From: Typha latifolia
Lineage: Eukaryota > Streptophyta > Magnoliopsida > Poales > Typhaceae
Assembly: GCA_019914945.1 (NCBI GenBank)
Contig: CM034103.1
Span: 6,014,001-6,078,000, forward strand
Length of the DNA: 64,000 bases
Direction of reading: 5' to 3'
Shown here: piece after piece, positions 34,643 through 49,600 of the stretch
How positions within the stretch are numbered: position 1 is the stretch's first letter
Layout of the letters: every line of letters starts with the position of its first letter
Position numbers and translations under genes: made by a program
Notes under the pieces: generated by a model
Told to the model about the DNA's origin: nothing
Database searches by the model: none
What the model saw: the letters and a program-made list of their open reading frames with translations, nothing else

Positions 34643-37600
34643 CTGTTGATTAAGTGGGGAAAAAAAATAAAAGATGTTGACAAGTTAAACACTTTGAAAA
34701 GCATGCAAAAGAAACGATGTTATAATACCTTTTGAACTTCCGTTGAAGTTGATGGAGTTTGTTGCCAAAGCTTTAGACCAGCAAGACCACTGCTGCTCGT
34801 CCTCTTCTCTAATAACTTGCTACTGTCTTCTGGCACAGGGATTTCCTCCTCAAGTTTCTTCTTTATAGAAGCAAACCAATGCAGCTCATCAAACGACTTC
34901 TCTTGGCCTAGAACCTACAATACATAAATAGCATTGCAAAAAGAGAAAATACCGTGGTTAAACTTTAAAAGACTGAAATACTAGATATAAACTGCTTGTT
35001 AAAAGGCCTAACTATACAAAGCAATGATAATAGAGAAATCCAGTTAATCAGAAAGTACCTTGAGAACAAACACAATTCCCATGACGAAACCATCATATAA
35101 ATTAACCATGCTTCCCAGCTCATGGTCCCTTCGTAATAATTTATCCTTCTCGAGAAGTCTTGAGTCTACAATGTGAGCAATAATGGATGGTACTATATGG
35201 AAGAAATCCTTAAATTGACCAAATTTGATAGACTGAAGCTTCTACAAGGAGAGAAAGAAATAGGAGAAATTAGTATTAAGGCTGACTGATAATTCAAATA
35301 TGCAATCAAGCAATCATGCAGTAGCTAGTAAAAAATACAGAAGAGAATTAGTGCAAGGCAGATTGACCATGTAAATATGTAATCCTCCAATAATTACAGA
35401 AAAATATGAAAAGAAACAATTGAACAATATATGGGATACATGTCAAAAGACATTATTCATCATGTATGCAATCAAGTGATAAGCTTGCTAATTAAAGTAT
35501 TAGATATCATCTTCCAGAAAAAAAGCAAATGATATGCTCCATGAATCATCCTGCCAAATGGCAGATGCACAGGCATGTGCTTGTGAGTAGTCCGCATGTT
35601 ATGCATTGACATACTACACACTATTCATGCCATCAGCATGGCCTAACAGCTCGGCATGGCAGTGGAAGAGGGTCATTGATCTTCTTAGCATTGCTCAGCC
35701 CAAAAGATATGAATGAAGAATAATACACACTAAATTTCATCTTGGTTTATGATGCAAGGAGAACTCTACCAGCCTGATACAGAGCATTTAGTACATTACA
35801 GCTCAAATTAGAGAAGTTTCAAACAACACCCAATCTGTGATTAACACCCCATCCTTGAGCTATCTATAATCCAACCTTTTTTTGCCTATAATTTTAAAAT
35901 GACAACCGTCTTATTTTCACTTACTGCCTTTGACCCTATACTATGATTTATTAAACTATATGAATTAAGTTACAAAAACAAAAACCTGAGACAGTGTCTA
36001 ACCTAATCACACACTAACCAAATTTATGAGAATACCCATGAATGGCAGTCATCTTCATGGAGAAAGGAAAAGAGGATGAAGAAAAGGAAGAACAAAAGAG
36101 AAGCAAAGAGTTGGAGCTTATTTTGGGGGTTTCATATACAAAGGTAGGAATTTTATATGAGTAGTTAAATGACAATTTAAGCATAGTATTAATATTTTAA
36201 TATCTAGATAGATGAGTATATTTATATTGATTCACGAGTTGTATTTAAGGAGTACTATCCATATTGACTAAGTATTTTGAAATTCAATAGAAATATAACT
36301 ATATAAAAATGAATGTATTCTTTATGTAGTAGAAAATAGAACTATGTCAAAATTCATGTATCTTTATGTAGTAAAAATTATAATTATACAGAAATTCATA
36401 TATTCTTTATGTAGTAGAAAATATAACTATGCAGAAATTCATGTTTTCTTTATGGTAGTAGAAAAGAATAAAGCAACAAGGGAAGTTACATTGCAAATTC
36501 CTTAAGGTTAGAAATCTTAGTTATAAGGATTAGTTGTTTTACAAGTGTATAAACGCTTGTGTTTGTAATTATAACTTTTAGACATCATTAAGATTATACA
36601 AAAAGAATTGAGTAGTAGATAATCTAAATTTTCTAATATTTAATTATAGATGTTGTTATACATAGTTTCTTGTATAAGTAGTGCATTGACTGGATAGGTT
36701 GAATAAACTCTTATTACATACATGCTCTTGGAAGGTACATAGTCGAGTTATTAGTTATATTTACATGAGTAAAGTAAAATTCTTGGCTGTATTTAGCTAA
36801 GCATTAATTAACCTTTTATGTTCATGAAAGGTAGAGTTGAAACAATCTAAGATAGTTGTTAGTCTTACTCTAGTCGTGTTATTATGAACTTTAGAGGTAC
36901 TCATAAAGCAAAGGTTTCATGTAAGTAGGTTAATAAGAGCATATAGTCACATTTATTTACCTCTATCATAGAAGAACCGAAGGAAAGTATGCAAGAATGG
37001 TTATTATAACTGATTATATGTTACTTGTCATAAGATTTACATGTTCTAATGTTTTAAGTTATTTACTCAAGTTTACCAGTAAGGTGGTTAAGGATACAGG
37101 TTTGCCCTTATTGGTCGGCACTTACTTTACTAGCGATGTACCGACATGTGGCACGAGGGGTGCCGCACGGTCCTAACAGCGATCCGCTCACTAACGAGCT
37201 TTTTGTCAAATATGAGCGTTGCCTTCATCGATGAGCTTCAGCACACAAACGGTAGGCGACGACGAGGTTGGCGACGAGCGGCGATAATGAGGTCGAAGAG
37301 TGAAGATGAATAGTCGCCCTCATCTTTTTCTCTCCCTCTCTTATGACACGACCTACAAGTGTTGTGCTGTGCCGGCCGGTGATCAGCACGGGCCATGCCT
37401 ATGACATAGCCATCCTTCCATTAAGATAAGAAAAATAATAAAATGACAGAGAGATTAGAAGAGATGATACACAGGGAACTTATTGCGCACCTACAAGCTA
37501 GAAGATTCTAATGATGAAACTCGTGCACCTCTTGATGATTGAGGTTTTAACTACCGCAAGCACCTTGTTGGGTGGCACATCTCATGTCAATAGCTTGTTA

Positions 37601-40600
37601 ACACGATAAACATAGCCTTGGCACAGTACAACCAAGAGGAGATAGAGCAGGCACAACAAAGAAGCAGAGGATGTTGGAGATTAGTGAAAAGTGGTACAAG
37701 GGGATGAGAGGGAGAGAGGGATGGATATAGGAGAGAAGAAAACAACGGTTTTCAGACAAGATAAAGAGTCTGAGTGGGTGGTTGGGTGGGCCTTCCAAAT
37801 CGGTTTCAGACCGGAAGCAGCTTGAAACTCGCCCCATAACTTGTTAGACTTAAAGATTTTCATATATGGTTCAATAATTAAAAACTGACCTGCCACCCTT
37901 AAACTCATGTCAAAACTTAAGCTTAAGGGTTTTGCGTCAGTTCAAGGTCTAACAATCTTGAAGTTGGCCCTAGAACTTTTCCTCTTTCTTGCCAATCCCT
38001 AAATCCTGTGAATGGCAATTTTTCAAGATGCAGCCACTACTACTCTTTTTTTCCTTTCTTCTTACACACCCACATAGAATGAGAAAAGATGATCACACTG
38101 AATTCCTCTTTGAGATGTGGCATAATATATTTGATTACCACTACCATGAAAAGAGAGGTACTACTTTGAACTATTTTACAGTGAAGTATGAATTTACTCA
38201 ATTCCTGAGGAAGATTTACAAGTAGAAAAACTAAGAAAAAATTGGCGTTAGACCAAGTAATGCATAACAAAACTATTACCTCTTTAAACATGGCTATGAA
38301 AACAGAAAAAGATCTGACGCCATCATCCAATTGGTATTTTTTGGTGATGGCTGTATCCATAATTCTTCCTGCTGCAACAATCTCATCAATAAAACTTAGC
38401 TTCTTGCAATTCTCCCAGAAGCTCAAATCACAATTGGATCTTTTTGCATACCTAAAGTTCAAGAAAGCTCTTATATATGAGAATAAAATGTATCATATCA
38501 TGAAATGATTATCCAGATAAAGTTTGATAAATAATTTACCATGAAATGCTGCAGGAATAACGGGAACAACCAGCCAGAAGAATCCTCATCAGTCCTAAAG
38601 CATTACCTATTCTAGTGATGACAGATTGTACTTGTTGAGGAAAGGTCACCCCATGGCCTCCAACAGCAAATTTCCCTAGAGCAAATTTGAGCTCTCCTTG
38701 TCTAAAAGGACGTGTATTTAGTGCTCCTTTGTTATTCTGCAAGAAACCAGAGAAATGGATACAATAGATGGATAAATTTAGGGTCCAATCATATTTAACA
38801 TGGAAATCCAATATTGAGGAAGATGAATGACAACCAAAGAGTAAACTATATAAAGAGTGGAATATTAAGTTCTTGTTGTTGTATTTCAGCAACCAGAATG
38901 CAAGACAGTAAGTTTATGCAATATAGCAGCAACCAAATCCACTTAATAGAAAGTCAAAATTTTGCACCCATAGATAATGCCAGATGCTAAAACAAGATGG
39001 GAGATATTAGTCTCGAATTATTCCAATGTTAATGATGAAGATGCACGACAACCAAAGAGAGTCAAAAAATTTGCACCCTCGGATAATGCCAACTGCTAAA
39101 ACAAGATGGGACAAATATTAGTCTCAAATTATTTGCAGTCTTCAAATATAATAATGTTATCATTTGACAAACTTAGTTTAGTGGAAGCATGTGTGAAACC
39201 GTATAGAAGCCCAGAGTATGTGACACGACTCTAGCAAACCACTGAATTGGTAATTTTGTTGCAATAGAATGTTGTGTTACACTACAACTAGAGGAGCACA
39301 TTGAGATAGTCCCTCATTTGAAATGGTTGGAGATCAAGGTAACTAAATCACCCATGTAGATTCCTCAAACAAGCTCAAAAATAGATTCAGGGAATCTTTG
39401 TGGTCTGTAGTTTCTCAATAATTTGAGGAAAAGCTTAGTGTGCTAGGTGACCTTAAGGGTGTGTTTGGCTGATAAATGAAGAGAAAAAAAGTGGTGAAAG
39501 CTTCTAGTAAAATCACTTCTAGTAAGTAATTATGGGTTATTAACATTAAGTTGTAAGTGTTTTAAGAAAGTGGGTAATCATGGTAATTAATGATGATATG
39601 CAGTATATAGAATGGTGGACAGTATCGCTCTCCCCCTTTAGAAAAACTGGTTTTAGGAAAATAGAGAAACTAATTTCCTACCAAGGATTGTTGTTTGGTT
39701 GACATGGCCAATCTATCGAGACTTGTACCCGGCTCTTATCGCCTCCTAGCTGTGATCCACTTAGCCATTGTTATTTGCCCTCGCTGCTCATTGACATTAT
39801 TGTCCTTGCCGCTCATCGTCGTTGTCGCCATTGCTGCTTGTCGCCGCCTAATCCACAACTTAATTTAGATCCGCAAAGTGGATCCTTTTAATTCGACTTG
39901 CTTCCATTGTTTTTTTCCTCCTCACAGCTAGGGCATGCGAGCCAAGGTCAACAGTAGCAGTGACGGCAAACAGCGAACGGTGACGATGAGTGGCGAGCAG
40001 TCTCTCCCTCTTTTTCTCTCCCTCTCTTGTTTGGGGTAGGTGATATACGCAAAAGCCTTTACTTTTGCGTCATGTGCCATATCATGTCGTCCCGGCCAGT
40101 GCACTTTATTTTTCTACTTTGCATCAACCAAACACACTGTAACCAAATCAGCTCAAGGAAAATACCCAAGACAAATCACGATCGGCTATGGCCGATTCTG
40201 GTCCAAGGCCAAAACTAGTCGAGTCATCTACTCTCTCTCTCTTCTCTCTCTTGTTCTCAACTCTCCCACCCAACCAATCGGCACCCAAGCACCGACCAAG
40301 ATCTGATGACCTCAACCTCTGACGACCTCAAATGAGTAATTTTTTTGTTTTTTATTTTCTTTCTTCTCTCTTTCTTCCTATGTTTCTTTCCTCCTCTCTC
40401 TTTTTCTCTGTCTCTATTATTGCAGCAGAAAATCTGCTACAGTAACAGAGTGAGATAGAGAGACAAGAGTGGGAGTAATAGAAAGAGACGGAGGGAAAGA
40501 AAAGGGGGAGAGAAGAAATGGAGAAAAAAAAAGAAAAGTTCCATGCTTGCGATGGTAAGAGTGAGAGAGAGGAAGAGAGGGAGAAAGAGAGGGGAAGAGA

Positions 40601-43600
40601 AGTGAGAGACAGAAGTAAGAAAAAAAAATTAAAAAATTTAGGAAAGATGAGTGTAATCTGTAGATTTAGAACCGGTGACTTGGTGACTTGAATAGAATAG
40701 GTCTAGGAAGTCTACGTTTGGGTTTACAGTCAATATATCATTTGAGTTGTTATGATATTTACGTTCCTAAAATATTATTTATGTCCATATTGACCTTACT
40801 GAATTCATGATCTGGTTAAGTCTAATGTGATAAAAAGCTTATGTGTTCCACAAACCAATACAGTCAGGTTCAATACAGCCCAAGATGGGGGTGTGACAGC
40901 AAGAGCATTGATCTACCGTTGCTACAATGGATTGCAGAAAGAGGCAGAGCCTAATTTATCCTTCTCCAAGTGGCAAAAAAGGAAAGAGACCTGACAGGTC
41001 TTCACCATAATGGCACTGGCTTTTCCTGGGACTATTAATAAATAATAAATGACCACATTACTCGAGATATTCAGAACCCAGCTTAAGAGACCATGTAAAA
41101 GAAATTCTTTATGAGCCAGAAAAGCACCCAAAATTATCTCTTATTAAAGACTGCAAGTGAGTAATCTTCAAGGTGTCTTGTAAGATAGCCATTCAGCTAT
41201 TTTCTAAAGCAGGACCGAAAGGTGTAAATGTTGGCAAGATTGTACATGAGTTTTAAATGTTTTATTACCTATAGTCCTATATCACTATGATAATAATGCA
41301 TGGGTAGACCCAACAACTGGAGGAGACATTACCAATTCCTACAACTGGAATTATACAAGATAAACAAAGAACATTAATGTGAAAAAGAGGTGGAAGGATC
41401 AAATGTTTTATGCAAGATATTAATCATATAAAAGATGAAGTATAAGAAAACAGCATGTACCTTAGAATAGGAGTCTTTCAATAGTTCAATTTCGATATCA
41501 TCTTTAAGCAACTCACTTAAATCTGTAAACATCTCAGTTAAGAACTTCAAAACAGAATCTGAAGCTGCAGATACTGATCTTAAACCATACATGGCAAGTG
41601 AAGATGCAACGTGTTCAACATGGATGACTCTCAAGTTCTTCCTCTTTTGATTATTAGGGTCACTCTCAATGAACATCTGCAAGAATTAACAATGAGATAA
41701 TAAGTACCAAATGGAATGCTCCTTTGCAAAACAAGTTGGACCTTCTTTTTGAACTGATTGTAGCTAAATAAAGTAATAAACAATAACAACTTGATAATGT
41801 AAAGGAATTATTGACATTGTGAAGAAAAAAAAAATATCTTGAAAGTTGGATCTAATGAGCAATACTAAGAAAAATAATTATTTAACAAAGCATTAAAACA
41901 TGATGACAATGTGATGCAACTTAATCTAGTCCATAGCTTAGCTTCAGGAAACCATTGTATACTCAATTTTGACTTTGAACAATCAAAACATCCTACTATG
42001 TTTTCTTTTCCACCCCAGTAGTGCTACAGCACAGAATGATGAGACACTGAAGTAGCACAAAGGGGATTCCTTGCCAATATACTGCCCTGCAACCAGCTTT
42101 GACAATCATCTGATTTCATAAAGTCTATCGTCCAATTATGGTTCATCAATTCATCGAGGAGGCTGCTGAATCAGAGACTAGGGACCATGACAGCAACCGA
42201 GGGATCCCTTCCTGCGCCAACCAAGCCAGCTTGAGCATATACAGCATTTTCAATTTGCCTTTTCCTTAGACAGAAGAACAATGGATTGAATATGCAGGAC
42301 AACCGGTAAGCCTGACAGAGATACAAGGATCACCATTTCTGGAAAAGACGAACCTTGTGAATTGTGAGAACTGTCAATTGTGGAAGCAATGATGAAATGT
42401 ACCTATGACTGCTAAATTGCTCATAAAAAGAGTTCTACAAGAAATGTCATTGACCTAGTCATACAAAAAAACCAGTTATCATGTAATTTCTTACATGTTT
42501 GTAAATTTCTAAAACACCTCTTCATTTTAATTGTCCAGTAGAAAAGAAGACAAATCTGCTAACCAAAGTTGTCAATCTTTCTCTTTTGTCTAGGTTGTTG
42601 CAATTATTGGAGAGCTTGCTCATAGCTTAGCCAAAGCTAAACTGAAACCAAGAGCCAAAGAAGTAGATTACTCAACCAACATTAGTACATTACAGGTTTT
42701 ATGGCAATTCCCTCGGTCTAATTCTTCTTTTGCGAAGAATTTGCCACCAATTATACAGGCTGATGCCAGGTAAACCCCGTGTTATGAAGGAATAGATTGG
42801 ATGATGATGGTGATGATTTGAAAATTTTCACAGCAATCATACTATTGTCCAATTATCTTTGCCATAAACCTTTCTAGTATTCAACTCCACTTTGAGTCAT
42901 GTCCTTCATCAAAGCAAAGATTGTCATATCTTTCCTATAAATAAGTCTTTCTTTGGTCCTATCAACTTGGGGCACCTTCTAATCTATGTACCTGTTTGAT
43001 ATATCAAAATCATCAAAAAGGTATTTCTTACTTTATCCTAGAGTTCAGTCACAAAACTACCTAGTGGAGAAGTTTCTCCCTGTGATAGGTGAAAATATTC
43101 TGACATTGACTTACTTGTATATTTCTAAATGTATGCAAATGAATATATCCAATTTTATTATTGTTTGACTTCACATTATATAATGTGTATCTTTTTAATT
43201 ATGTAAATTTGTTTGCGTTTATAATGCATGACTAGTATTTTTTTGTTGATTTGCTTCACCATCTTACAGAGAGGTGCATCTTAACAAGTCCTCAAAGTTT
43301 ACCAACCACTTTTGCCCTGAAGAAAAAACTTAGGGATTGCAACAATGGTTAGTCAAGCTCTGTCTAATCCCTTACAAGTTATAACTTCAATTTAAGTGAG
43401 TCAAATCTCCTCTAGTCCTTGCAGCCTTCTAAAATGAAAATAAAGAAGTCAACTGCAATGCCAGTGTTGGGAACATAAATGTTGGTTTACCAGAGGACAC
43501 AATGATAGCCAAGTAAATAATAATGGTGCAATTGTGCAAATACCATATGAGTCATATTGACAACTGGAGCACAATAGCCATCATTTGTAGAACTAACTAA

Positions 43601-46600
43601 GCTGGTGGATGCAGTGCAGATAGAATATAACAGCTGTAGAGTAAACACCCAGAAAGTTCAATATATGGTAATGTATTGATGTTTATCATGATTGATGAAT
43701 CAAAAAAGTTTTATCCACATTGCTAAGAAGAATTGGTCCAATCATGCATTACTTTCTTACCAGCAGTCCTACATCAATAAAGATAAAGTCACAAACCTGT
43801 TTAACTATGTTATATGAGTAGTCCTCTACAAATATGTTCAGTTTCCGAACAATTCTGAAGACATCAAAATCTTGATCTATAAAAAATTCAGTAAGATGAA
43901 AATCATCGAGCTCTAGGCCATACTTCAGTTCTCCTAGTTGTCGCATCACAGAATAAATCTGAAATTGCAAAATGCAGAATAAAAGGCAAAATATTTTTAA
44001 TTCGTATGAGCAAATAAACGAAATTTGAATGTACAAGGATCTTTCATAAAAAATTCATACCTTCACATCATAAGTAGTCAGTAGTGAATGACTGTAAAAT
44101 GCAGCATTTAAATAGCTCTCCACAAGCATGTTAAGATCAATTATCTTGAAAGGAAGTCGCAACATCTTCATCCTTAAGTACCAAGAAAGATTCTGAACAC
44201 CAGTCTGACGAGACATACCAACAAAGCTAGCAATTATTCACAGCTCAAAATGAATAGCCTAAATGTAATTTCACAGCATATAACTCAATCACCTTTGTTG
44301 GGTTCACAGATACAGATCCCTTCAAGTGGGTGGAATGAACATGAAGACGAAGATCAGTTTCAATATCTCTACAGAGAGGAGCAATAATTTCCTGTTTAAA
44401 GGAAAACAATCAAAAACCTTACGATGAATCCACTGATAGCAACCAAAGGACAACCTCAAACAGACTAGAAATGGAAAGTAGAAGTTGTGAATTCTAATAG
44501 GCATGACGCAATAAAATATTACGGTGCCTTACACTTTTCAAAGTATCCTCAATTTCTTCTTCATAAGACTGAAGGGTAAATTTGCCTACATGGCCAAGTT
44601 TCAGAAACCAAAGCCCATCAGAAAATGCATCGAGAATGTACCTGGCAACCCAAAATGATGTAATATACTGCACAGATGAATTAGAAGCCATAACACATCA
44701 TAAGATGCATGAGGAACGTAGGTAAAACCTCAACTGTATTAATATGCTGTGATACTGACAACTGTCAGGTATATCAGTTGGCTAATGTATGATGCAATCC
44801 CTTGATTTACTTTTAGAAGATCAAATCTAGAAACTCAAAATTCAAAGAGAACTATAGAAGAAGACCAAGGTGCCATCCAATGGGTGTCCTATAGTTGATG
44901 TGAACCCACAAGTACCAATAAAAGAAAAATAAAACATTGTCACAAGACTAACAAGTTTCTGCTGATGACTCCGGGATATTGTATTAAACATTCTGGAAAC
45001 AAGTTATGGTGGATATCCATGCAAATTGACACCATGATGCTATTTCAAGATTACATGTCACTACATAGATTGCCGAAAGCTAGTTCGTATCATGTTGTCG
45101 CATTTAGAATAGAATCCAAGTAAAATATGTTGTTTCAAGTATATGTTTAAGAAGTATAACTTAACTATGATTTTCAATTTTAAATATACCTAATTATAGT
45201 GGGTCTACCCACTGAACATTTATTTGCTAGCCTATAAAACTCCTTTGAATTCTAGAGTGGGAACAGAGTTGATCAAACTATGACCGGGACAACTGTCAGG
45301 GTTCCCTATCCTAAGGTCTGAAGGTGTGGACTCAATCTATTTAGTTTAGTTTTATATTTTTTTTAATTCATGGTTTGCAATTAAGGGTCATCATTCCAAC
45401 TTCTTTTGATGTGAGACAATTTCAATTTATGTTTGATGGTTATTTTACAATCTCATTTGGGAATCTTGAAATGAAATGTTTGAACAAAAAGACTTCATTT
45501 ATCTCAGGTCATTCTCTCAGTTATACATGGCTGTCATATGAAACAGAATAAAAGAAATAGTCTAGATCAGGGTAAAACTGAGTAAGATTTCCTCAGATAT
45601 TTTTCATAAAGATGAAAACAGGACAAATTTGTGGCCAGATGGCATTCCCATTTATATTTGGAAGTAATTATGGATAATGAATATATTAGCCTAGCTTACA
45701 ATTTAAAAAAGAAAAAAAAACAACAACAATCCTTGAGCCTCATATCCCTATTGATTGAGGTCAGCTACATGAATCCTTTTTGTCTAGGTAGTATCATTCT
45801 TCATGAAGATAGGCACCATATTTTTTTCTCATTATCTTTATATTAAGCAAAATTGCTTCCAATTTGCCACAAAATAAGGTGTTACCCAATCTATTGTAGG
45901 GACAGAGTAAGAGTAAAACCTTCACCAACAATCTAAGCATGCTACAATAATTCTTTTATCATGCTGACCATATGATGTGGCATAGGATAAGAAAACATGC
46001 TAATACAGGAAAAATAAGGAGCTATTTTGATCCATGCACGAGGAGAGAAAAAGTAGGGCTTCAATGAAGATCTTGTTCTGCATCCAACAATTTTTTCCAT
46101 ACTACCATGACTAGACAGATCAGAGAGACGAGATAACTCACCAAGCTCCAAAGGAAAGAGAATTAAGCTCACCTGGCTTGTGACCAAAAAAGGAAACCCA
46201 CCTAAACATGGAATCCAACACAAGAGGAGAGAGGAGAGTGAAGAGATACTGATGGATTGTTCTACCAAAATAATATTTTATTCAATTTTCCAAGAAATAT
46301 TTTATTATTTCTGGGATTTCCTTCAACCCTATATAAAAAACAAGGAGATTACACCAAATCACAATCTAAATTATTCATCATCTTTCCTAATCTAATTTAT
46401 AACCAAGGCGACTACCATCACCTCCCCTATCCGGCTGCCATGGAGGGAAGGGTTGTCATTTTCAACTGCTCCGCCTGACGAACTACCCTCTTCTTCTTTC
46501 TTTCCTCGATTCCCTTTACCTTTTGGTTTGGTCCTTCACAGCCTTCTGGCCACCGGACAGCGTGGTGATTAGACTGTGGGTCAATCACAATCCATCCCAA

Positions 46601-49600
46601 CTCCTTGGGCTTGATCTAGCCAATTTAGTGATCAAAGTAATTTTAATTTCAGAAATCATACTTATGGTTAAATTAAAGTAGTTTTATTATTAAAGGTGGC
46701 AATTTTTCTTGCACCTGGATTAGAGATTTTAGTTATTCCATTTTAATCTCAGGTGAGTGGATTCACTCACGTTTTATTTGCCTCATATTTTGTACTATTA
46801 TGCTATCATGTTATCTTCATGTATTATCATCATGTTATCTTCATGCAATGTCTATCACATTATTTTTGTGAAATATTACTCTTTGTGACTCTAATCTCTC
46901 TTAATGGTTAGTGGAAGAGATAGTGCATTTATCATATAGTAACACCGTCTAAAAACCCTTAGAGAAAAACAAAAGATGTGTTTATCACATAATGACAACT
47001 CTAGATGATTTTTAGTTGATGTGGTTCTATAGGCACATAATCAAATGAGAAATATGACATTTATTTGATATTAAAAAGTTTTGCATAATAAAATCTTAAG
47101 CATGTTATCAGTTATTATTCACATTATCATCATTTGTGCCTTATTATTATTATTATGAGCATGTTCAGTATTACTTGTTTATTACGAATTGCTTAGCCTT
47201 GAATTCTAAAATCATGCTCCACATTATAGATTTTATTGGCTTTCAAGTGAATTCATGTACTAAACTATAGTTGTTGGCTTATAAAACTTTAACATTTTAG
47301 AAGTTGGTCAGTATGACAAATGAGTATGGTGCACCAAGATTCTATCTCCACTTAAGATTTGGTCTTTTACCTTCTAGTTGGACTAGTTATTTCTATTTCT
47401 AATCGAAAAACTATTCGCTACCTTAGTTTTATTTGGAAGATATTGGTGGTACAACTCAAGTATCTTTATTTCCTTGTGAGTTTTTAAATTAGAGTTATTA
47501 GTTGTTTTGGGTTCTTTTATATTGTAAACTTGATGTGATTCGGAACCCACTGAGTCACCTCGAGCATGGATACACCCTATGGGAGTGTACTCTTATTATT
47601 GTTTTAGTTGTTTTCTTCAAGAAATAAGGATTCTGTTTATCGCATTCGAATGCGGGAGGGTCATGTTCGAACGCCCCTTGCGAATGCCTACAAGTGTTTG
47701 TATCGAGAGAGAACGTAATTTATGCGTTTGAACGCACTTGACCCCATTCGAATACCCGCGTACGAACGCCTGCATACGTTCGCATCGGCAAAGAACGCAA
47801 ATTCCGCGTTCAAACGCGTTCAACCCCGTTCGAACGCGATCGATGAGAATTCATTCTTTCTAGGGTTATTATTTGTCATTTTTAACTTGTTGGGTTAGCC
47901 TCTTAAGGTGTGGATGGCAACCAAAATGATTATTGATAAATGAATATTGATTTCTATTCCTTCCCTTCCTTTCTACTCTAATCTTCCTTCCTCTTCGTTC
48001 AAGCCTTAGTCGTGCGCCATCTTAACACCGGTGATCCTCTAATCTCGCTCGTATGTCGAGTTCTCCCTCCTCCTTAGGATCTCAATCACTTCTCCCTCCT
48101 CATCCTTATCCCCTTAACACCACGATCCATCCATCCCATCACTATTATCATCCCTCTCTGTATCATCACCATCACCCGTCACCCTCACCATCACCCCCAC
48201 TTTTGCGTAGTTTTGTCCCAATTGTAGTCGAAATCTGCAAAGGGCGTAAATACTAAAAACGTAGAAAGTTACAGATCGACCACCCCTGGTTTCGTAACTT
48301 TCTATATATGATAGAATATTTGATGATTATTTTTCTCCGACTGCGCGAGCTGCTTTCCTGCATTCGATCTTAATCGGGTAGCGGACATTTACTCGGTTCA
48401 TAACAAAACTTGGATAGTTGTTATTAAAGCTTCATGTGTCTCAAGCTTTACATGGTCAGCCATGATTCCGAATTCGGGTTATAACATCATTCACATCCAC
48501 ATTTTCCATATTGATCTTCCTAATTTAACTTTATGAATAAAATTCTCATTTCTCTATATCCCTAATTAAATAATCATCTCAAGGTATTACTTACTGTAGC
48601 CAAGATAATATGTTCGCATCTGCATACATCATTGACAACCAAGTCCCGATCATCTCTTTTCTCCAATACAAGAAGCTACAATTTGTTTTTCCCTCAATGA
48701 TGCTCTGGAATTCTGCAACAGTCTCTAGCTTCGATGTGAACTTCCTGATCCTCAAGAAGTCAATATCCAAAGCACCCTGAACATAAGATGAAAATTCAAT
48801 TAGATTTTTGAAACCAAGAATAAACATAAAATGTAATGGTATACTAAAAGAAGCATGAAATAGAAAAGTAGATGAAGCTAAAATATAATTGCAGAGCCAT
48901 ACTAATAGATTTCAAACTTGCAATGAGGAATTACATTTGATATTATGTTCCATTCAATTATGAATTTTCCTACACTCAACTCAATAAACATTCTTTATCT
49001 GTAACGGATTGATTGGCTTATGCATATTAACATATCAAGCTTTACAACAATAACAAGTTAGAAGACATTAAATTATAAATCCCATGCATACAGTAATCTG
49101 CCATCCAAGGCTTTTCCCATCAAATTTATGGCTGGTTAGAGCACAATTAATGAAGATAATGCTCCACAAAATTGGAATATTATCAGGGATTGTCATGCCG
49201 ACCTACATAAGGAGTGCCAACCAGCACATGGGACGAGAGATGTCGCACAACACGTCTCCTAGCAGAGGTCCATTGCCTTGTAGTGATCCTAAAGGTGATT
49301 AATGGTATCACCCCTCCTCTCTTCTCATGGTTACCACTCTCTCCTCATTATTGCCAATCATTGTCACTCTCTTCTCATCGATAGCCACTTAATCAGCTTT
49401 GCACATCTGTTTGTTTTCAACCCATTTTGCTCGTCATCTTCTCTATCTGTTGCTAAGACACAAGCAGAGAGCAGTTGGTGATGAAAAGTGATGGCAACGG
49501 CAGTAGCTTGATGAGGAGAGGTCATCCATTGTGGAGGCCCTGCGGCAAGATGAGTAGTCTTGTGGAGGCTTCGCAACATAGTGAGTAGTCTCGTAAAGGC

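Larger units (their letters stand above)
38737..41460 (-). other. WASHC4 intron holding a Harbinger-like MITE and a repeat-family copy
   Basis: Beyond the elements at 39457-40139 and ~40150-40720 the remainder is AT-rich without recognisable content. Confidence 0.5.
44642..48594 (-). other. WASHC4 intron containing an LTR with a nested LTR
   Basis: The right half is occupied by the repeats described at 46700-48487. The left half (44642-46400) shows no recognised element. Confidence 0.5.

Noticed and set aside
37598..37908. Minus-strand 75-79 codon frames in a WASHC4 intron
   Set aside because: No family resemblance, overlapping alternative frames, and an intronic repeat-like context.
44494..44691. 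Starting the WASHC4 exon at the upstream TGTGCAG acceptor (to 44667)
   Set aside because: It breaks the phase with the exon at 48595; the GCCAG/GTAC acceptor at 44641 keeps the frame.
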